Shown here one piece after another: positions 15,816 to 24,320 of a DNA stretch of 64,000 nt. Position numbers and translations under genes: made by a program. The first letter of the stretch is position 1; the number at the start of each line of letters is the position of its first letter. Source of the stretch: Pelomonas sp051857475 (GTDB lineage Bacteria > Pseudomonadota > Gammaproteobacteria > Burkholderiales > Burkholderiaceae_C); NCBI RefSeq assembly GCF_051857475.1, contig NZ_JBPZGZ010000002.1:744001-808000 (forward strand), written 5' to 3'. The notes under the pieces are model-generated. The model saw only the letters and a program-made list of their open reading frames with translations. It was not told the DNA's origin and did no database searches.

Positions 15816-17033
15816 TCAATGGGCTGCGACGGGGACGACCCGGGGGTCCACGTCGGGATGGCGGGTCAGGTCTTCACCCGGCGCGGGACGGGCGCGCGGT
15901 GGTTCGGCGGGAACCTCGTTGCGGCGATGCGGGTCGGCGCGGTCGGCCTCCCACTTGAGCTGCTCGCGCACGCCCTCGGCCCAGAGGATGACCTCGGCCA
16001 GCACGTCGAACAGGTCGGGCGGAACGACCTCGCCCTCCTCGCAGCGCGCCAGCAGCTCACGCGCCAGCGGCACATTGCGCACGATGGGCACGCCGGCCTC
16101 CTCGGCGGCCTCGCGCATGGCGCGGGCGACATGGTCCTCGCCCTTGGCGCTGACGGTGGGCACGGGGCAGCGGCCAGGCTCGAAGTCGATGGCGATGGCC
16201 ACATGGGTCGGATTGACGACCAGGGCGTTGGCGCCGCGTGCCGCGGCCTGCTGGTTGCGCTGGCTCCATTCGGCATGGGCCTGCTTGCGCTGCTGCTTCA
16301 GATGCGGATCGCCTTCGCTCTCCTTCATCTCCTGCTTGATGTCGCGCATGCTCATGCGCATCTTCTTGGTGAAGCGATGCCGGGTCCACAGCGTGTCGAG
16401 AAAGGCAACGCCGAAGAACACGCCCACCGTCCAGGCCAGGGTCTTGACGGTAGCCTCCCAGACCAGGCCACCGAAGTGCTGGGCCGGGCGGTCGGCGCCA
16501 GAGGCCAGCCTCATCGCATCGGGCAGCACCAGCTTCGCCACCGCCCAGCCGATGCCGACCAGCAGGGCCGTCTTCAGGATGCCCTTGATCAGCTCGACCA
16601 GGTTGTCCAGAGAAAACATGCGCTTCAGGCCTTCGGCCGGATTCAGGTGCTCGAGCTTGGGCGCCACCTTCTCGAAAGCCAGCACGGGCCCGGCCTGCAG
16701 GAACTCCACCAGCGTGCCCAGGGCCGCCACCGGGATGACCAGCAGGGCCACCATCAGCAGGGCCAGCTCCACGCTCTGCCAGCCCAGCAGGGCCGCGACA
16801 TGGCCGAAGCCTTCCTCGCGCCAGCCCACTGACACGCGCGCGAACAGGCCCTCGCACAGGGCCGCGACACGCTCGCAGCCCATGCGCAGGCATAACGCGC
16901 CCATCACCAGCCAGACCAGCAGCGTTGCCGTGCTCGTCAGCTCCTTGCCCTTGGCGATATCGCCCTTCTTGCGGGCGTCCTGCAGGCGCTTGTGTGTGGG
17001 CTGTTCGGTCTTGTCGCCGCTGTCCTCGGCCAT
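15816..17033 (-). CDS. sctU: T3SS export apparatus switch protein SctU
   Basis: A 405-residue FlhB/YscU-family protein. It opens MAEDSGDKTEQPTHKRL, the family N-terminal signature, followed by about four membrane segments between residues 34 and 215. A cytosolic domain contains the autocleavage motif NPTH (274-277) in ALVVNPTHVAIAI. Cleavage there normally switches substrate class from needle parts to later cargo. The C-terminal tail (365-405) is Pro/Arg-rich and longer than in many homologues. ATG 17033 has AGGGAG before it. It is first gene of the leftward arm, and a CCTATTTCTAGG repeat lies only 13 bases upstream of its start. Confidence 0.95.
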   Translation of the reverse strand: MAEDSGDKTEQPTHKRLQDARKKGDIAKGKELTSTATLLVWLVMGALCLRMGCERVAALCEGLFARVSVGWREEGFGHVAALLGWQSVELALLMVALLVIPVAALGTLVEFLQAGPVLAFEKVAPKLEHLNPAEGLKRMFSLDNLVELIKGILKTALLVGIGWAVAKLVLPDAMRLASGADRPAQHFGGLVWEATVKTLAWTVGVFFGVAFLDTLWTRHRFTKKMRMSMRDIKQEMKESEGDPHLKQQRKQAHAEWSQRNQQAAARGANALVVNPTHVAIAIDFEPGRCPVPTVSAKGEDHVARAMREAAEEAGVPIVRNVPLARELLARCEEGEVVPPDLFDVLAEVILWAEGVREQLKWEADRADPHRRNEVPAEPPRARPAPGEDLTRHPDVDPRVVPVAAH

Positions 17034-17341
17034 GGCTCCCTAACACCTATTTCTAGGGGGTGCAAACGGGGTTTGTGAAAACTTGTTTGCAGCGCCGCCC
17101 TATTTCTAGGGGGCTGAGCGACCCACTGGTATGGGCGCAGGGCGCTGCGGATGTGAACGATGCCCGGTCCGAGAGGGGCGCGACGCAGCAAATGTTTCCA
17201 CGCGTAAACGTGGGGGGAGGTGGACTGCATACAAAGGAGCAATGTCTACTGGTCAGTCAGTTACGTCTACTTGCAACCGTCAACCTCTCGGAGGACCTTG
17301 CCCCCATAGTCCGCCCGTCCAAAAAGCAGGGAAGACAAAAG
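17034..17341. promoter_or_regulatory. Divergent T3SS control region (box E repeats and inverted repeat)
   Basis: This 308-base gap separates the two T3SS arms. CCTATTTCTAGGGGG occurs twice, at 17046-17060 and 17099-17113. Between the copies, TGCAAAC (17061-17067) and GTTTGCA (17085-17091) are perfect inverted arms 17 bases apart. On the minus strand each repeat reads GAAATAGG, the core also seen in box C. Further right, CCACG and CGTGG around 17199-17214 form a small stem. An ATG at 17242 has a strong AAAGGAG before it but opens a frame that does not read as a known protein. Confidence 0.6.
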
Positions 17342-18091
17342 GTGTTCGGACTCCAACGGATCTGCCAGGTCATGGCGACCGGTGCATTAGGTGGCGTGCT
17401 GCTCGGCGCGCAGGCCGGCGCACCGAACTGCCCATCGCCGTCCGCGGAAGCCCTGCTGGACGCCAACCCGGCCGCCGGCGCCAGTGGCTTTGCGCTGACC
17501 GAGAAGCTCTGCGGGGCCACCCTGGTCAGGAGCCGCTCGGCACCGATGGAAATGCCGGCCGAACCCGAGCTCCTGCCGGTGGACGTGCAGCCGGCCGCAC
17601 CTGTCGTTACGACTTCGCCTCCCGTCTCGGTCCAGCCGCTGTCAACACGTGACCCCGCCGGCCAGGCCCGCATCCGCTCGCTGGCCCCGCTGATGGCCCA
17701 GGTGGCCCAGCGCCACGACATCGACCCGCTGCTGCTGCATGCCCTGGCCCACATCGAGTCGCGCCACCAGAGCCAGGCCATCTCACCGGCCGGGGCGCGC
17801 GGCCTGATGCAGCTCATGCCGGCCACCGGCCGCGGCCTGGGCGTGGCCAATGCCGAGCGCGAACTGCTGAGCCCCGAAGCCAATCTCGACGCCTCGGCCC
17901 GCTATCTCAAGCAATTGCAGGCCCGCTTCGGCAACGACCTGCGCCTGGTGCTGGCCGCCTACAACGCCGGCGAGGGCGCCGTCGAACGCCACGGCCGCCG
18001 CGTGCCGCCGTTTGCCGAGACCCAGGCCTATGTGCGCGACGTGATGGCGGTCTACGCCGAACTGCGTCGCCGCTTTGGAGCGCATGCATGA
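17342..18091 (+). CDS. T3SS-associated lytic transglycosylase (SLT domain)
   Basis: About 249 residues from the GTG at 17342; the start is uncertain. From there the N terminus reads FGLQRICQVMATGALGGVLLGAQAGA, a plausible Sec signal. An ATG at 17372 would shorten it. A Pro/Val-rich linker follows, then an SLT domain at about 105-240 with HIESRHQSQAISPAGARGL (catalytic Glu in ESRH), LMQLMPATGRGLGV, and AAYNAGEGAV. The enzyme opens peptidoglycan for T3SS assembly. Its stop overlaps the sctV start by four bases, so it heads the right arm. The frame stays open upstream into the control region. Confidence 0.85.
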   Translation: MFGLQRICQVMATGALGGVLLGAQAGAPNCPSPSAEALLDANPAAGASGFALTEKLCGATLVRSRSAPMEMPAEPELLPVDVQPAAPVVTTSPPVSVQPLSTRDPAGQARIRSLAPLMAQVAQRHDIDPLLLHALAHIESRHQSQAISPAGARGLMQLMPATGRGLGVANAERELLSPEANLDASARYLKQLQARFGNDLRLVLAAYNAGEGAVERHGRRVPPFAETQAYVRDVMAVYAELRRRFGAHA

Positions 18092-20067
18092 GCGCCAAGG
18101 AAGGCCTCTCGGGCTACTTCGCCGCGGCCGACCGGCCGCGCGAGGGCCTGATCGCGCGCTTCAGCGACCTCTTCCTGGTCGCCGGCATCGTCGCCATCGT
18201 GGCGTTGATGGTGCTGCCGCTGCCGCTGTGGCTGATCGACCTGCTGGTGGCCGTCAACATCGCCTCGGGACTGGTGCTGATCCTGATCGCCGTCTACGTG
18301 GCCGGGCCGCTGGAGTTCTCGGTCTTCCCCAGCGTGCTGTTGATGACGACGCTGTTCCGCCTGGCCCTGTCCATCGCGACGACGCGCCTCATCCTGCTGC
18401 ATGCCGACGGCGGCCACATCATCGCCACCTTCGGCAAGCTGGTGGCCGGCGGCAACCTGGTGGTGGGCCTGGTGGTCTTCCTCATCATCACGGTGGTGCA
18501 GTTCATCGTCATCGCCAAGGGCGCCGAGCGCATCGCCGAGGTGGCGGCGCGCTTCTCGCTGGACGCCATGCCGGGCAAGCAGCTGTCCATCGACTCCGAC
18601 CTGCGCTCCGGCCTCATCGACAAGGACGAGGCCAAGCGCCGCCGCCGCACGCTGGAGCTGGAGAGCAAGCTGCACGGCAGCCTCGACGGCGCGATGAAGT
18701 TCGTCAAGGGCGACGCCATCGCCGGCATCGTCATCATCCTCATCAACCTGCTCGGCGGCCTGGCCATCGGCGTGCTGCAGCAGGACCTCAGCATGGCCGA
18801 CGCCGTGCACCGCTACTCCATCCTGTCCATCGGCGAAGGCATGGTGGCGCAGATCCCGGCCCTGCTCGGCGCCATGGCCGCCGGCCTGCTGGTCACGCGC
18901 ATCAACGACGACGAGAACGACCGCCACCTCGGCGACGCCATCCGCAAGCAGCTCGGCGCCAAGCCGCGCGTGCACATGATGGCGGCGGGCATCTGCGTGC
19001 TGCTGGCGGCGGTGCCGGGCTTCCCGCCGCTGGTCTTCGGCCTGCTGGCAATCGTCTTCGGCGCCGCCGGCGTGCTGCTGACGCCCTGGGGCCGCGACTG
19101 GATGGCCCAGCACATGCCCGACTTCGGCACCAGCCGTCGCCAGCCCGAGCCCAGCGCCTTGAAGACGGCCCAGCCGCGCGTGCGGCCTTCCGTGCCGCTG
19201 CTGCTGGAACTGCCCCAGCCCCTGCTCGGCGACGGCGGCATCGCCGTGACGCGCGCCATCGAGGCCATGCTGGACGAGCTGCAGCTCGACCAGGGCCTGC
19301 CGCTGCCGCGCGTGGCCCTGCATGGCCGCCTGGGCCGCGAAGGCTGGCGCCTGCTGGCGCATGAAGTGCCGCTGTCCGAGGGCGAGCAGGCCGGGCAGGA
19401 CCCGCAGCTGCTCGCGGAGCAGGTGCGCCAGGCCCTGCGCCGCCAGGCCGGCCTCTTCATCGGCATCCAGGAAACCAGCGAGCTGCTGACGCGCGCCCAG
19501 GCCGAGCTGGCCGACGTCGTCAAGGAGGTGTTGCGCGCCCTGCCGGTGCAGAAGGTCACCGAGGTGCTGCGCCGCCTGGTGTCCGAGGAAGTCTCCATCC
19601 GCAATCTGCGCGACATCCTCGAGGCCCTGGCCGAGGCCAGCCAGCGCGAGAAGGACGTGCAGGCGCTGACGGAGATGACGCGCATCGCGCTGCGCCGCCA
19701 GACCCACCACCGCATCTGCCCGAACGGCGAGCTGCAGGCCCTGATGCTGTCGCCGGAGCTGGAGCAGCTGATGCGCCAGAACCTGCATGTCAGCGGCGGC
19801 GTCACTCAACTCGCCATCTCGCCCGACGTGGCCCGCCAGTTCGCGGCCGAGGTTCAGGCCCAGGTTCAGGCGCTGCGGCCGCAGGCCATCGTCTGCGCCA
19901 TCGACCTGCGCTGGCATCTGCGCAAGCTCATCGAGAACGAGTGCTTCGACACCCCGGTGCTGTCCTTCCACGAACTGCTGCCCACGCTGCGGCTGACGCC
20001 GCTGCACCACCTGCCCCCACCCCGTCTGGACGCGCCTTCACCGCAAGCCGCGCTGCTCGCCGCATGA
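18088..20067 (+). CDS. sctV: T3SS major export gate protein SctV
   Basis: A 659-residue FlhA/LcrD-family protein. The N-terminal half has about seven to eight membrane helices (residues about 25-320) and the FHIPEP-region signature KGAERIAEVAARFSLDAMPGKQ, split here as KGAERIAEVAARF + SLDAMPGKQ, followed by the charged loop RSGLIDKDEAKRRRR. The C-terminal cytosolic half (about 360-640) forms the nonameric docking ring for chaperone-cargo complexes. The length is typical of the family. It is coupled by 4-nt overlaps to slt upstream and sctC downstream. Confidence 0.96.
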   Translation: MSAKEGLSGYFAAADRPREGLIARFSDLFLVAGIVAIVALMVLPLPLWLIDLLVAVNIASGLVLILIAVYVAGPLEFSVFPSVLLMTTLFRLALSIATTRLILLHADGGHIIATFGKLVAGGNLVVGLVVFLIITVVQFIVIAKGAERIAEVAARFSLDAMPGKQLSIDSDLRSGLIDKDEAKRRRRTLELESKLHGSLDGAMKFVKGDAIAGIVIILINLLGGLAIGVLQQDLSMADAVHRYSILSIGEGMVAQIPALLGAMAAGLLVTRINDDENDRHLGDAIRKQLGAKPRVHMMAAGICVLLAAVPGFPPLVFGLLAIVFGAAGVLLTPWGRDWMAQHMPDFGTSRRQPEPSALKTAQPRVRPSVPLLLELPQPLLGDGGIAVTRAIEAMLDELQLDQGLPLPRVALHGRLGREGWRLLAHEVPLSEGEQAGQDPQLLAEQVRQALRRQAGLFIGIQETSELLTRAQAELADVVKEVLRALPVQKVTEVLRRLVSEEVSIRNLRDILEALAEASQREKDVQALTEMTRIALRRQTHHRICPNGELQALMLSPELEQLMRQNLHVSGGVTQLAISPDVARQFAAEVQAQVQALRPQAIVCAIDLRWHLRKLIENECFDTPVLSFHELLPTLRLTPLHHLPPPRLDAPSPQAALLAA

Positions 20068-21866
20068 CCTCCAAACTCAAGATCGCGGCAGCCGCCACGC
20101 TGCTGCTGGCCCAAGCTCTGCCCCTCGCGGCTGCTCCGCTGCCGGAGGGCCTGCGCGCCGTCAAGCTGGAGGCCCGCGACCAGCCCCTCGAGCAGTTCCT
20201 GCAAGGGCTGTTCTCGGGCAGCGACATTCCCGTCGTCGCCAGCGGCGTGCAGGGCCAGGTCAACGGCCGCTTCGAAGGCACGCCCGCCAAATTGCTGCGC
20301 GACCTGGGCCGCGCCTACAACCTGCTGAGCTATTACGACGGCGGCGTGCTCTATATCGCGCCGGCCGGCGAGACCCAGACACGCAGCTATCTGCTGACGC
20401 CCGCCGCTGCCGCCCAGGTGCAGCGCGCCGCCCAGGCTCTGCAGCTGCCCGATGCCCGCAACACGCTGAAGTTCGGCGAGGACGGCGCCCTGCTGGCCGT
20501 GGGCGCCAAGCGCTTCGTGCAGCAGGTCGACGAGCTGGTGCGCCAGGTGCGCCCCGGCACGACGGGCGCGGCCATGAAGTCCTGGGCGCCGCAACAGCAG
20601 CAGCCCCTGCCCGACTACCGCATCTTCTACCTGCGCTACGCCTGGGCCCAGGACGTGCCGATGAGCTTCGGCGGCCAGCAGACGACGCTGCCCGGCGTGG
20701 CCAGCATCCTGCGTTCCCTGGTGGGCCAGCCGAAGCAGGCCCGCGCCGCCGCCGTGACCACCGACCCTTCGCGCGCCCAGGGCAGCCAGCGCGTGCGCAG
20801 TGCGTCCGCGCGCAACACGACCACGCTGGGCCTGGTCGATGAGGCGGCACCGAGCGTGCGCGGCACCGACACCCTGGTGGCGGCTCTCACCCAGGTCGGC
20901 TATGGCCAGCCCGAAGCGGCCGAGCCCGCGACGCCTCCCGACTTCGCGCCGCGCATCGAGGCCGACCCGCGCCTGAACGCCATCATCGTGCGCGACCTGC
21001 CCGAGCGGCTGGACCGTTATGCCGCCCTCATCAAGTCGCTGGACGTCGAGCCCCAGTCGCTGGAGATCGAGGCCACCATCATCGACATCAACACCGACCG
21101 CATGCGCGAGCTCGGCATCAACTGGCGCTACAACCACGGCCTGAACAGCCTGATGTTCGGCAACGGCACGGCCAGCGACCTGCGTCTGAACGGCCAGCAG
21201 GACCCGACGCCCGCGGCGAAGGGCGGCGTCATCTCCGCCGTCATCGGCGACCGCTTCCCTTTCGTGGCCCGCATCACGGCCCTGCAGAGCGACGGCGCGG
21301 CCAAGGTCGTCAGCAGCCCCCAGGTCGTCACCCTGTCCAACGTCGAGGCGGTGTTCGACAACAGCTCGACCTACTACGTGCGCGTCGCCGGCCGCGAGGA
21401 CGTTGACCTCTTCAACGTCACCGCCGGCACGCGGTTGCGCGTGACACCTCACGTCTTCAAGGAAGGCGAGGAACCCGCGCGCATCAAGCTGCTGGTGCAG
21501 ATCGAAGACGGCGGCCTGACCGGCCAGAGCGTGGACAACCTGCCCATCGTCGAGCGCTCGGGCATCAACACCCAGGCCCTGATCTCCGAGGGCGAAAGCC
21601 TGCTGATCGGCGGCATGGTGCGCGACAGCTCGACGGCCGGCGTCGACAAGGTGCCGGTTCTCGGCGACATCCCCCTCCTCGGCAACCTCTTCAAGACGCA
21701 GCGCAAGGGCGGCCAGCGCGTCGAACGCATGTTCCTCATCACGCCCCGCCTGGCCAACAGCAAGGCCACGGCCGATGTGATGGAAAGAGCCCGCCAGCCG
21801 CTCGCCAATCCGGCCGCTCCGTCGGGCTCTGGCGGCGGCGGCGAAGGCGCCGCCCAGCAGGAGTAA
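20064..21866 (+). CDS. sctC: T3SS outer-membrane secretin SctC
   Basis: A 600-residue protein starting with a signal peptide (KIAAAATLLLAQALPLAAAPLP, split by function: export then cleavage). N-terminal secretin domains follow, with the N0-like EARDQPLEQFLQGLF and N1/N3 regions containing ADPRLNAIIVRDLPERLDRY (about 300-322). The secretin core (about 400-580) includes SSPQVVTLSNVEAVFDN and VPVLGDIPLLGNLFKT, the conserved gate/beta-barrel motifs. A Gly-rich tail ends the protein. It makes the outer-membrane ring. The start overlaps the sctV stop by four bases; sctD begins six bases after its stop. Confidence 0.96.
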   Translation: MTSKLKIAAAATLLLAQALPLAAAPLPEGLRAVKLEARDQPLEQFLQGLFSGSDIPVVASGVQGQVNGRFEGTPAKLLRDLGRAYNLLSYYDGGVLYIAPAGETQTRSYLLTPAAAAQVQRAAQALQLPDARNTLKFGEDGALLAVGAKRFVQQVDELVRQVRPGTTGAAMKSWAPQQQQPLPDYRIFYLRYAWAQDVPMSFGGQQTTLPGVASILRSLVGQPKQARAAAVTTDPSRAQGSQRVRSASARNTTTLGLVDEAAPSVRGTDTLVAALTQVGYGQPEAAEPATPPDFAPRIEADPRLNAIIVRDLPERLDRYAALIKSLDVEPQSLEIEATIIDINTDRMRELGINWRYNHGLNSLMFGNGTASDLRLNGQQDPTPAAKGGVISAVIGDRFPFVARITALQSDGAAKVVSSPQVVTLSNVEAVFDNSSTYYVRVAGREDVDLFNVTAGTRLRVTPHVFKEGEEPARIKLLVQIEDGGLTGQSVDNLPIVERSGINTQALISEGESLLIGGMVRDSSTAGVDKVPVLGDIPLLGNLFKTQRKGGQRVERMFLITPRLANSKATADVMERARQPLANPAAPSGSGGGGEGAAQQE

Positions 21867-21872
21867 ACCGCC

Positions 21873-22859
21873 ATGAAGTCCCTCCTCCCTGCTTCCGTCC
21901 TCGAACTGCGTGTGCTCGCGGGCCGGCAGGCTGGCGCCCGCGCGCGACTCGATGCGCAGCAGGACCTGCTGGTCTGCGGCGTCAACGCGTCCAACCAGGG
22001 CGACACCCAATTCGCCGACATCCTGCTCGCCAGCGATGGCGACTTCCAGCTGCGCGTGGTGCCCACGGGCATCGGCCGCGTCGGCCTGCAGCTGATCGCC
22101 GGCCACGCCGTGCTGGCCGAACGCCCGCTCGATCCCAGCGACGCCATCCAGGCCTGGGCGCCGGGCCAGCCGCTGCGCCTGGGCGACACCGTGGTGGCCT
22201 ATGGACCAGCCGACCAGGACGAGTGGCCCGAGCCCGTCATGCACGACGGCCCCGAGGCGCCGGAACCCCGGCGCGCCCTCGCGCCCCAGCCCGCATCGCG
22301 CTCCATGCTCGAAGGCGTGCTGACGGCCCTGGGCCTGGTGATGGTCATCGGCGGTGCATCGCTGGCCTGGCGTGGCGGCACCTTGCGCGAGGCCGGCCAG
22401 GTCGTCGCCAAGGTCGTGCCGCCTGCCCAGGCGGCCACACCGGCCACGACGCCGGATCTGCTGGCCAGCACCGTCGAGGTCTTCCGCCTCCACGGCATCG
22501 CGGCCCAGGCCAGCTGGTCGCCCGAGGGCGAGCTGGTGCTGCGCACCCAGGAGCGCGATGCCGCCAAGGTGCAGACAGCCGCCGCGGCCGCGAGGCGCGA
22601 CATCGCCCGCCTGCCCGCGCTGCGCCTGGACAACCAGCCACCGGCCACCGCCGTCGCCGCGGCCGCACCGCCGGCGGAAGACCCCGCCAAGCGCCTGGTC
22701 GCCGTCATCGACAACGCCGACAGCCCCTACTTCATCACCGCCGATGGCAGCCGCTACTTCAGCGGCGCCCTGCTGCCCAGCGGCCATCGCGTCGTCGAGA
22801 TCGCCGGGCGTGCCGTCGTCGTCGAACGCGACGGCCAGCGCACGCGGTTGACGCTCTGA
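21873..22859 (+). CDS. sctD: T3SS inner-membrane ring protein SctD
   Basis: A 328-residue protein with the SctD layout: an N-terminal FHA-like cytosolic domain (about 8-112, LELRVLAGRQAGARARLDA to LRLGDTVVAYG), a single membrane helix (about 147-166), and a periplasmic part with a ring-building BON-like domain (about 190-250). The C-terminal strand-rich section ends RLTL. It forms the outer of the two inner-membrane rings with SctJ. It lies between sctC and sctF, as in Ysc-type loci. It is somewhat shorter than YscD/PrgH-type proteins, consistent with fewer periplasmic domains. Confidence 0.88.
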   Translation: MKSLLPASVLELRVLAGRQAGARARLDAQQDLLVCGVNASNQGDTQFADILLASDGDFQLRVVPTGIGRVGLQLIAGHAVLAERPLDPSDAIQAWAPGQPLRLGDTVVAYGPADQDEWPEPVMHDGPEAPEPRRALAPQPASRSMLEGVLTALGLVMVIGGASLAWRGGTLREAGQVVAKVVPPAQAATPATTPDLLASTVEVFRLHGIAAQASWSPEGELVLRTQERDAAKVQTAAAAARRDIARLPALRLDNQPPATAVAAAAPPAEDPAKRLVAVIDNADSPYFITADGSRYFSGALLPSGHRVVEIAGRAVVVERDGQRTRLTL

Positions 22860-22894
22860 ACCTGCTCCCCCAACCCTCCCTCAAGGAGATTCCC

Positions 22895-23197
22895 ATGTCC
22901 AACACGCTTCTCAACACCCTCGCCGCAGCACCCGTAAACGGTTCCACGGGCGGCAAGACCAACAGCAGCGGCGGCTCCTGGTTCGAAGCCATGGCCGACG
23001 CCTGGGGCAAGGCCCTGGACAAGCAGGCCGGCGACATCGAGACCGCCTCGGCTGCGATGAACAACGGTGGTGACACGCCGGCCGCCGTGACCGAGCTGAC
23101 CGCCATGTCGCTGAAGATGAGCTTCCTGGCCAGCAGCTCGCACACGGCCGTGTCCACGGTCGGCTCCGCCCTCGAAACGATGGCTCGCAAGCAGTGA
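22895..23197 (+). CDS. sctF: T3SS needle protein candidate SctF
   Basis: A 100-residue protein with AAGGAG before ATG 22895. It has a flexible Ser/Gly-rich N terminus (1-28), a first helix around SWFEAMADAWGKALDKQA (28-45), a turn with NNGGDTP, and a second helix to the end (TELTAMSLKM ... ALETMARKQ). Size, two-helix hairpin layout and position between sctD and sctI fit the needle subunit, although sequence similarity to PrgI/YscF is weak. Residues 19-100 align with the C-terminal domain of the 263-residue protein at 13246-14037. There is no cysteine and no Sec signal. Its stop overlaps the sctI GTG start. Confidence 0.75.
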   Translation: MSNTLLNTLAAAPVNGSTGGKTNSSGGSWFEAMADAWGKALDKQAGDIETASAAMNNGGDTPAAVTELTAMSLKMSFLASSSHTAVSTVGSALETMARKQ

Positions 23198-23592
23198 CAC
23201 CCGGCATCGCCCTCGCGGCGCCCGTGCAGGACGTGCAGCTCGGCGCGGGCGCCTCGCTGTCCAGCCTGGGCCAGCTCTCGCCCGCCGCCGATGTGGCGGG
23301 CTTCGAGCGCGCCATGGCGGGCGCGGTCCAGCGCCTGGACGCGAGCTCGACGTCCGCTCATGCCCTGGGCATGCAGCGCTTCGTGCAGCCGCTGGACCAC
23401 ATCAACGCCGAAGCCGCCTCCCTCGGGCAGGACGCCCGCGCGGCGGCGGCCTCGGGCCAGGAGCTGACACCGGGCGAGCTGGTCAACCTGACCGTGCGCT
23501 GCCAGGAGTTCATGTTCCATTGCCAGCTGACGTCCAACATCGCGAACCGGACTTCAGAAGGCCTTCAACAACTGTTCCGCCAACAGTCATGA
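23194..23592 (+). CDS. sctI: T3SS inner rod protein SctI
   Basis: A 132-residue protein starting at GTG 23194, overlapping the sctF stop by four bases. It has an unstructured Ala/Ser-rich N terminus and a C-terminal amphipathic helix region (LVNLTVRCQEFMFHCQLTSN, then IANRTSEGLQQLFRQQ), matching the layout of YscI/HrpB-type rod proteins that end in a helix packing under the needle. Two cysteines within that helix are unusual for the family. The position directly before the lipoprotein gene sctJ supports the call. Confidence 0.8.
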   Translation: MTPGIALAAPVQDVQLGAGASLSSLGQLSPAADVAGFERAMAGAVQRLDASSTSAHALGMQRFVQPLDHINAEAASLGQDARAAAASGQELTPGELVNLTVRCQEFMFHCQLTSNIANRTSEGLQQLFRQQS

Positions 23593-24320
23593 AGCAGCTT
23601 CGAAGCCTTCTCCCGCTCGCCATGGCCGTGCTGCTCGCCGGCTGTGGCGACCAGACCCTCTATGCCAAGCTCGACGAGCGCCAGGCCAACGACATGGTCT
23701 CGGCCCTGCGCCTGGCCGGCGTGCCGGCGCAGAAGGCCTCGCGCGAGGACGGCTTCGAGGTGGTCGCGCCCGAGGCCGACTTCGCCCGCGCGGTGCAGAT
23801 CCTGAAGGCCCAAGGCCTGCCGCGCGAGGACTTCGACAGCCTGGGCAAGGTCTTCAAGCGCGAGGGCTTCGTGTCCACGCCGGTCGAGGAGCGCGCCCGC
23901 CTCATGCATGCGCTGTCGCAGGAGCTGTCGCACACGTTGACCAGCATCGACGGCGTGCTGCAGGCCCGCGTGACCCTGGTCGTGCCGGAGCGCCATCCGC
24001 TGTCCGACAAGGTCCAGCCCTCGTCGGCCTCGGTGATGATCAAGCACCGCCCCGGCCTCAACGTCGACACGCTGCTGCCCAAGGTGCGCGCCCTGGTCGT
24101 CAACAGCGTCGAAGGCCTGCCCTACGAAAGCGTCTCGGTCGTCGCCTTCGCGGCCGAGCCCACGCCCACCCTCACGCCGGTGCCCGAGAGCCAGCCCGGC
24201 GCCGTCTTCGCCCTGGCCATCGCCCTCGGTGGTGCCAGCCTGGGCGCGGCTGGCTGGCTGGCCTGGCGCCGCCGCCGGGCCACGGCCCAGCTCGCACTGG
24301 AAGGCGGTCGCCATGACTGA
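23589..24320 (+). CDS. sctJ: T3SS inner-membrane ring lipoprotein SctJ
   Basis: A 243-residue YscJ/PrgK/FliF-type protein. The lipoprotein signal is MKQLRSLLPLAMAVLLAGC with lipidated Cys19. Two ring-building domains follow: about 25-75 (LYAKLDERQANDMVSALRLAG) and about 110-185 (ELSHTLTSIDGVLQARVTLV, then VMIKHRPGLNVDTLLPKVRALV). A C-terminal membrane helix lies at about 206-230 with a basic tail (RRRR). The start overlaps the sctI stop by four bases. It is full length for the family. Confidence 0.95.
   Translation: MKQLRSLLPLAMAVLLAGCGDQTLYAKLDERQANDMVSALRLAGVPAQKASREDGFEVVAPEADFARAVQILKAQGLPREDFDSLGKVFKREGFVSTPVEERARLMHALSQELSHTLTSIDGVLQARVTLVVPERHPLSDKVQPSSASVMIKHRPGLNVDTLLPKVRALVVNSVEGLPYESVSVVAFAAEPTPTLTPVPESQPGAVFALAIALGGASLGAAGWLAWRRRRATAQLALEGGRHD

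Noticed and set aside
17242..17652. A frame starting at ATG 17242 with a strong Shine-Dalgarno
   Set aside because: The translation becomes an Arg/Gly-rich string overlapping the transglycosylase out of frame, so it was not called; noted as a start-site puzzle.
19866..22787. A 973-codon open frame on the minus strand across sctV-sctC-sctD
   Set aside because: It is antisense to well-supported T3SS genes and reads as Gly/Ala/Arg/Gln-rich low-complexity text typical of shadow frames in high-GC DNA.
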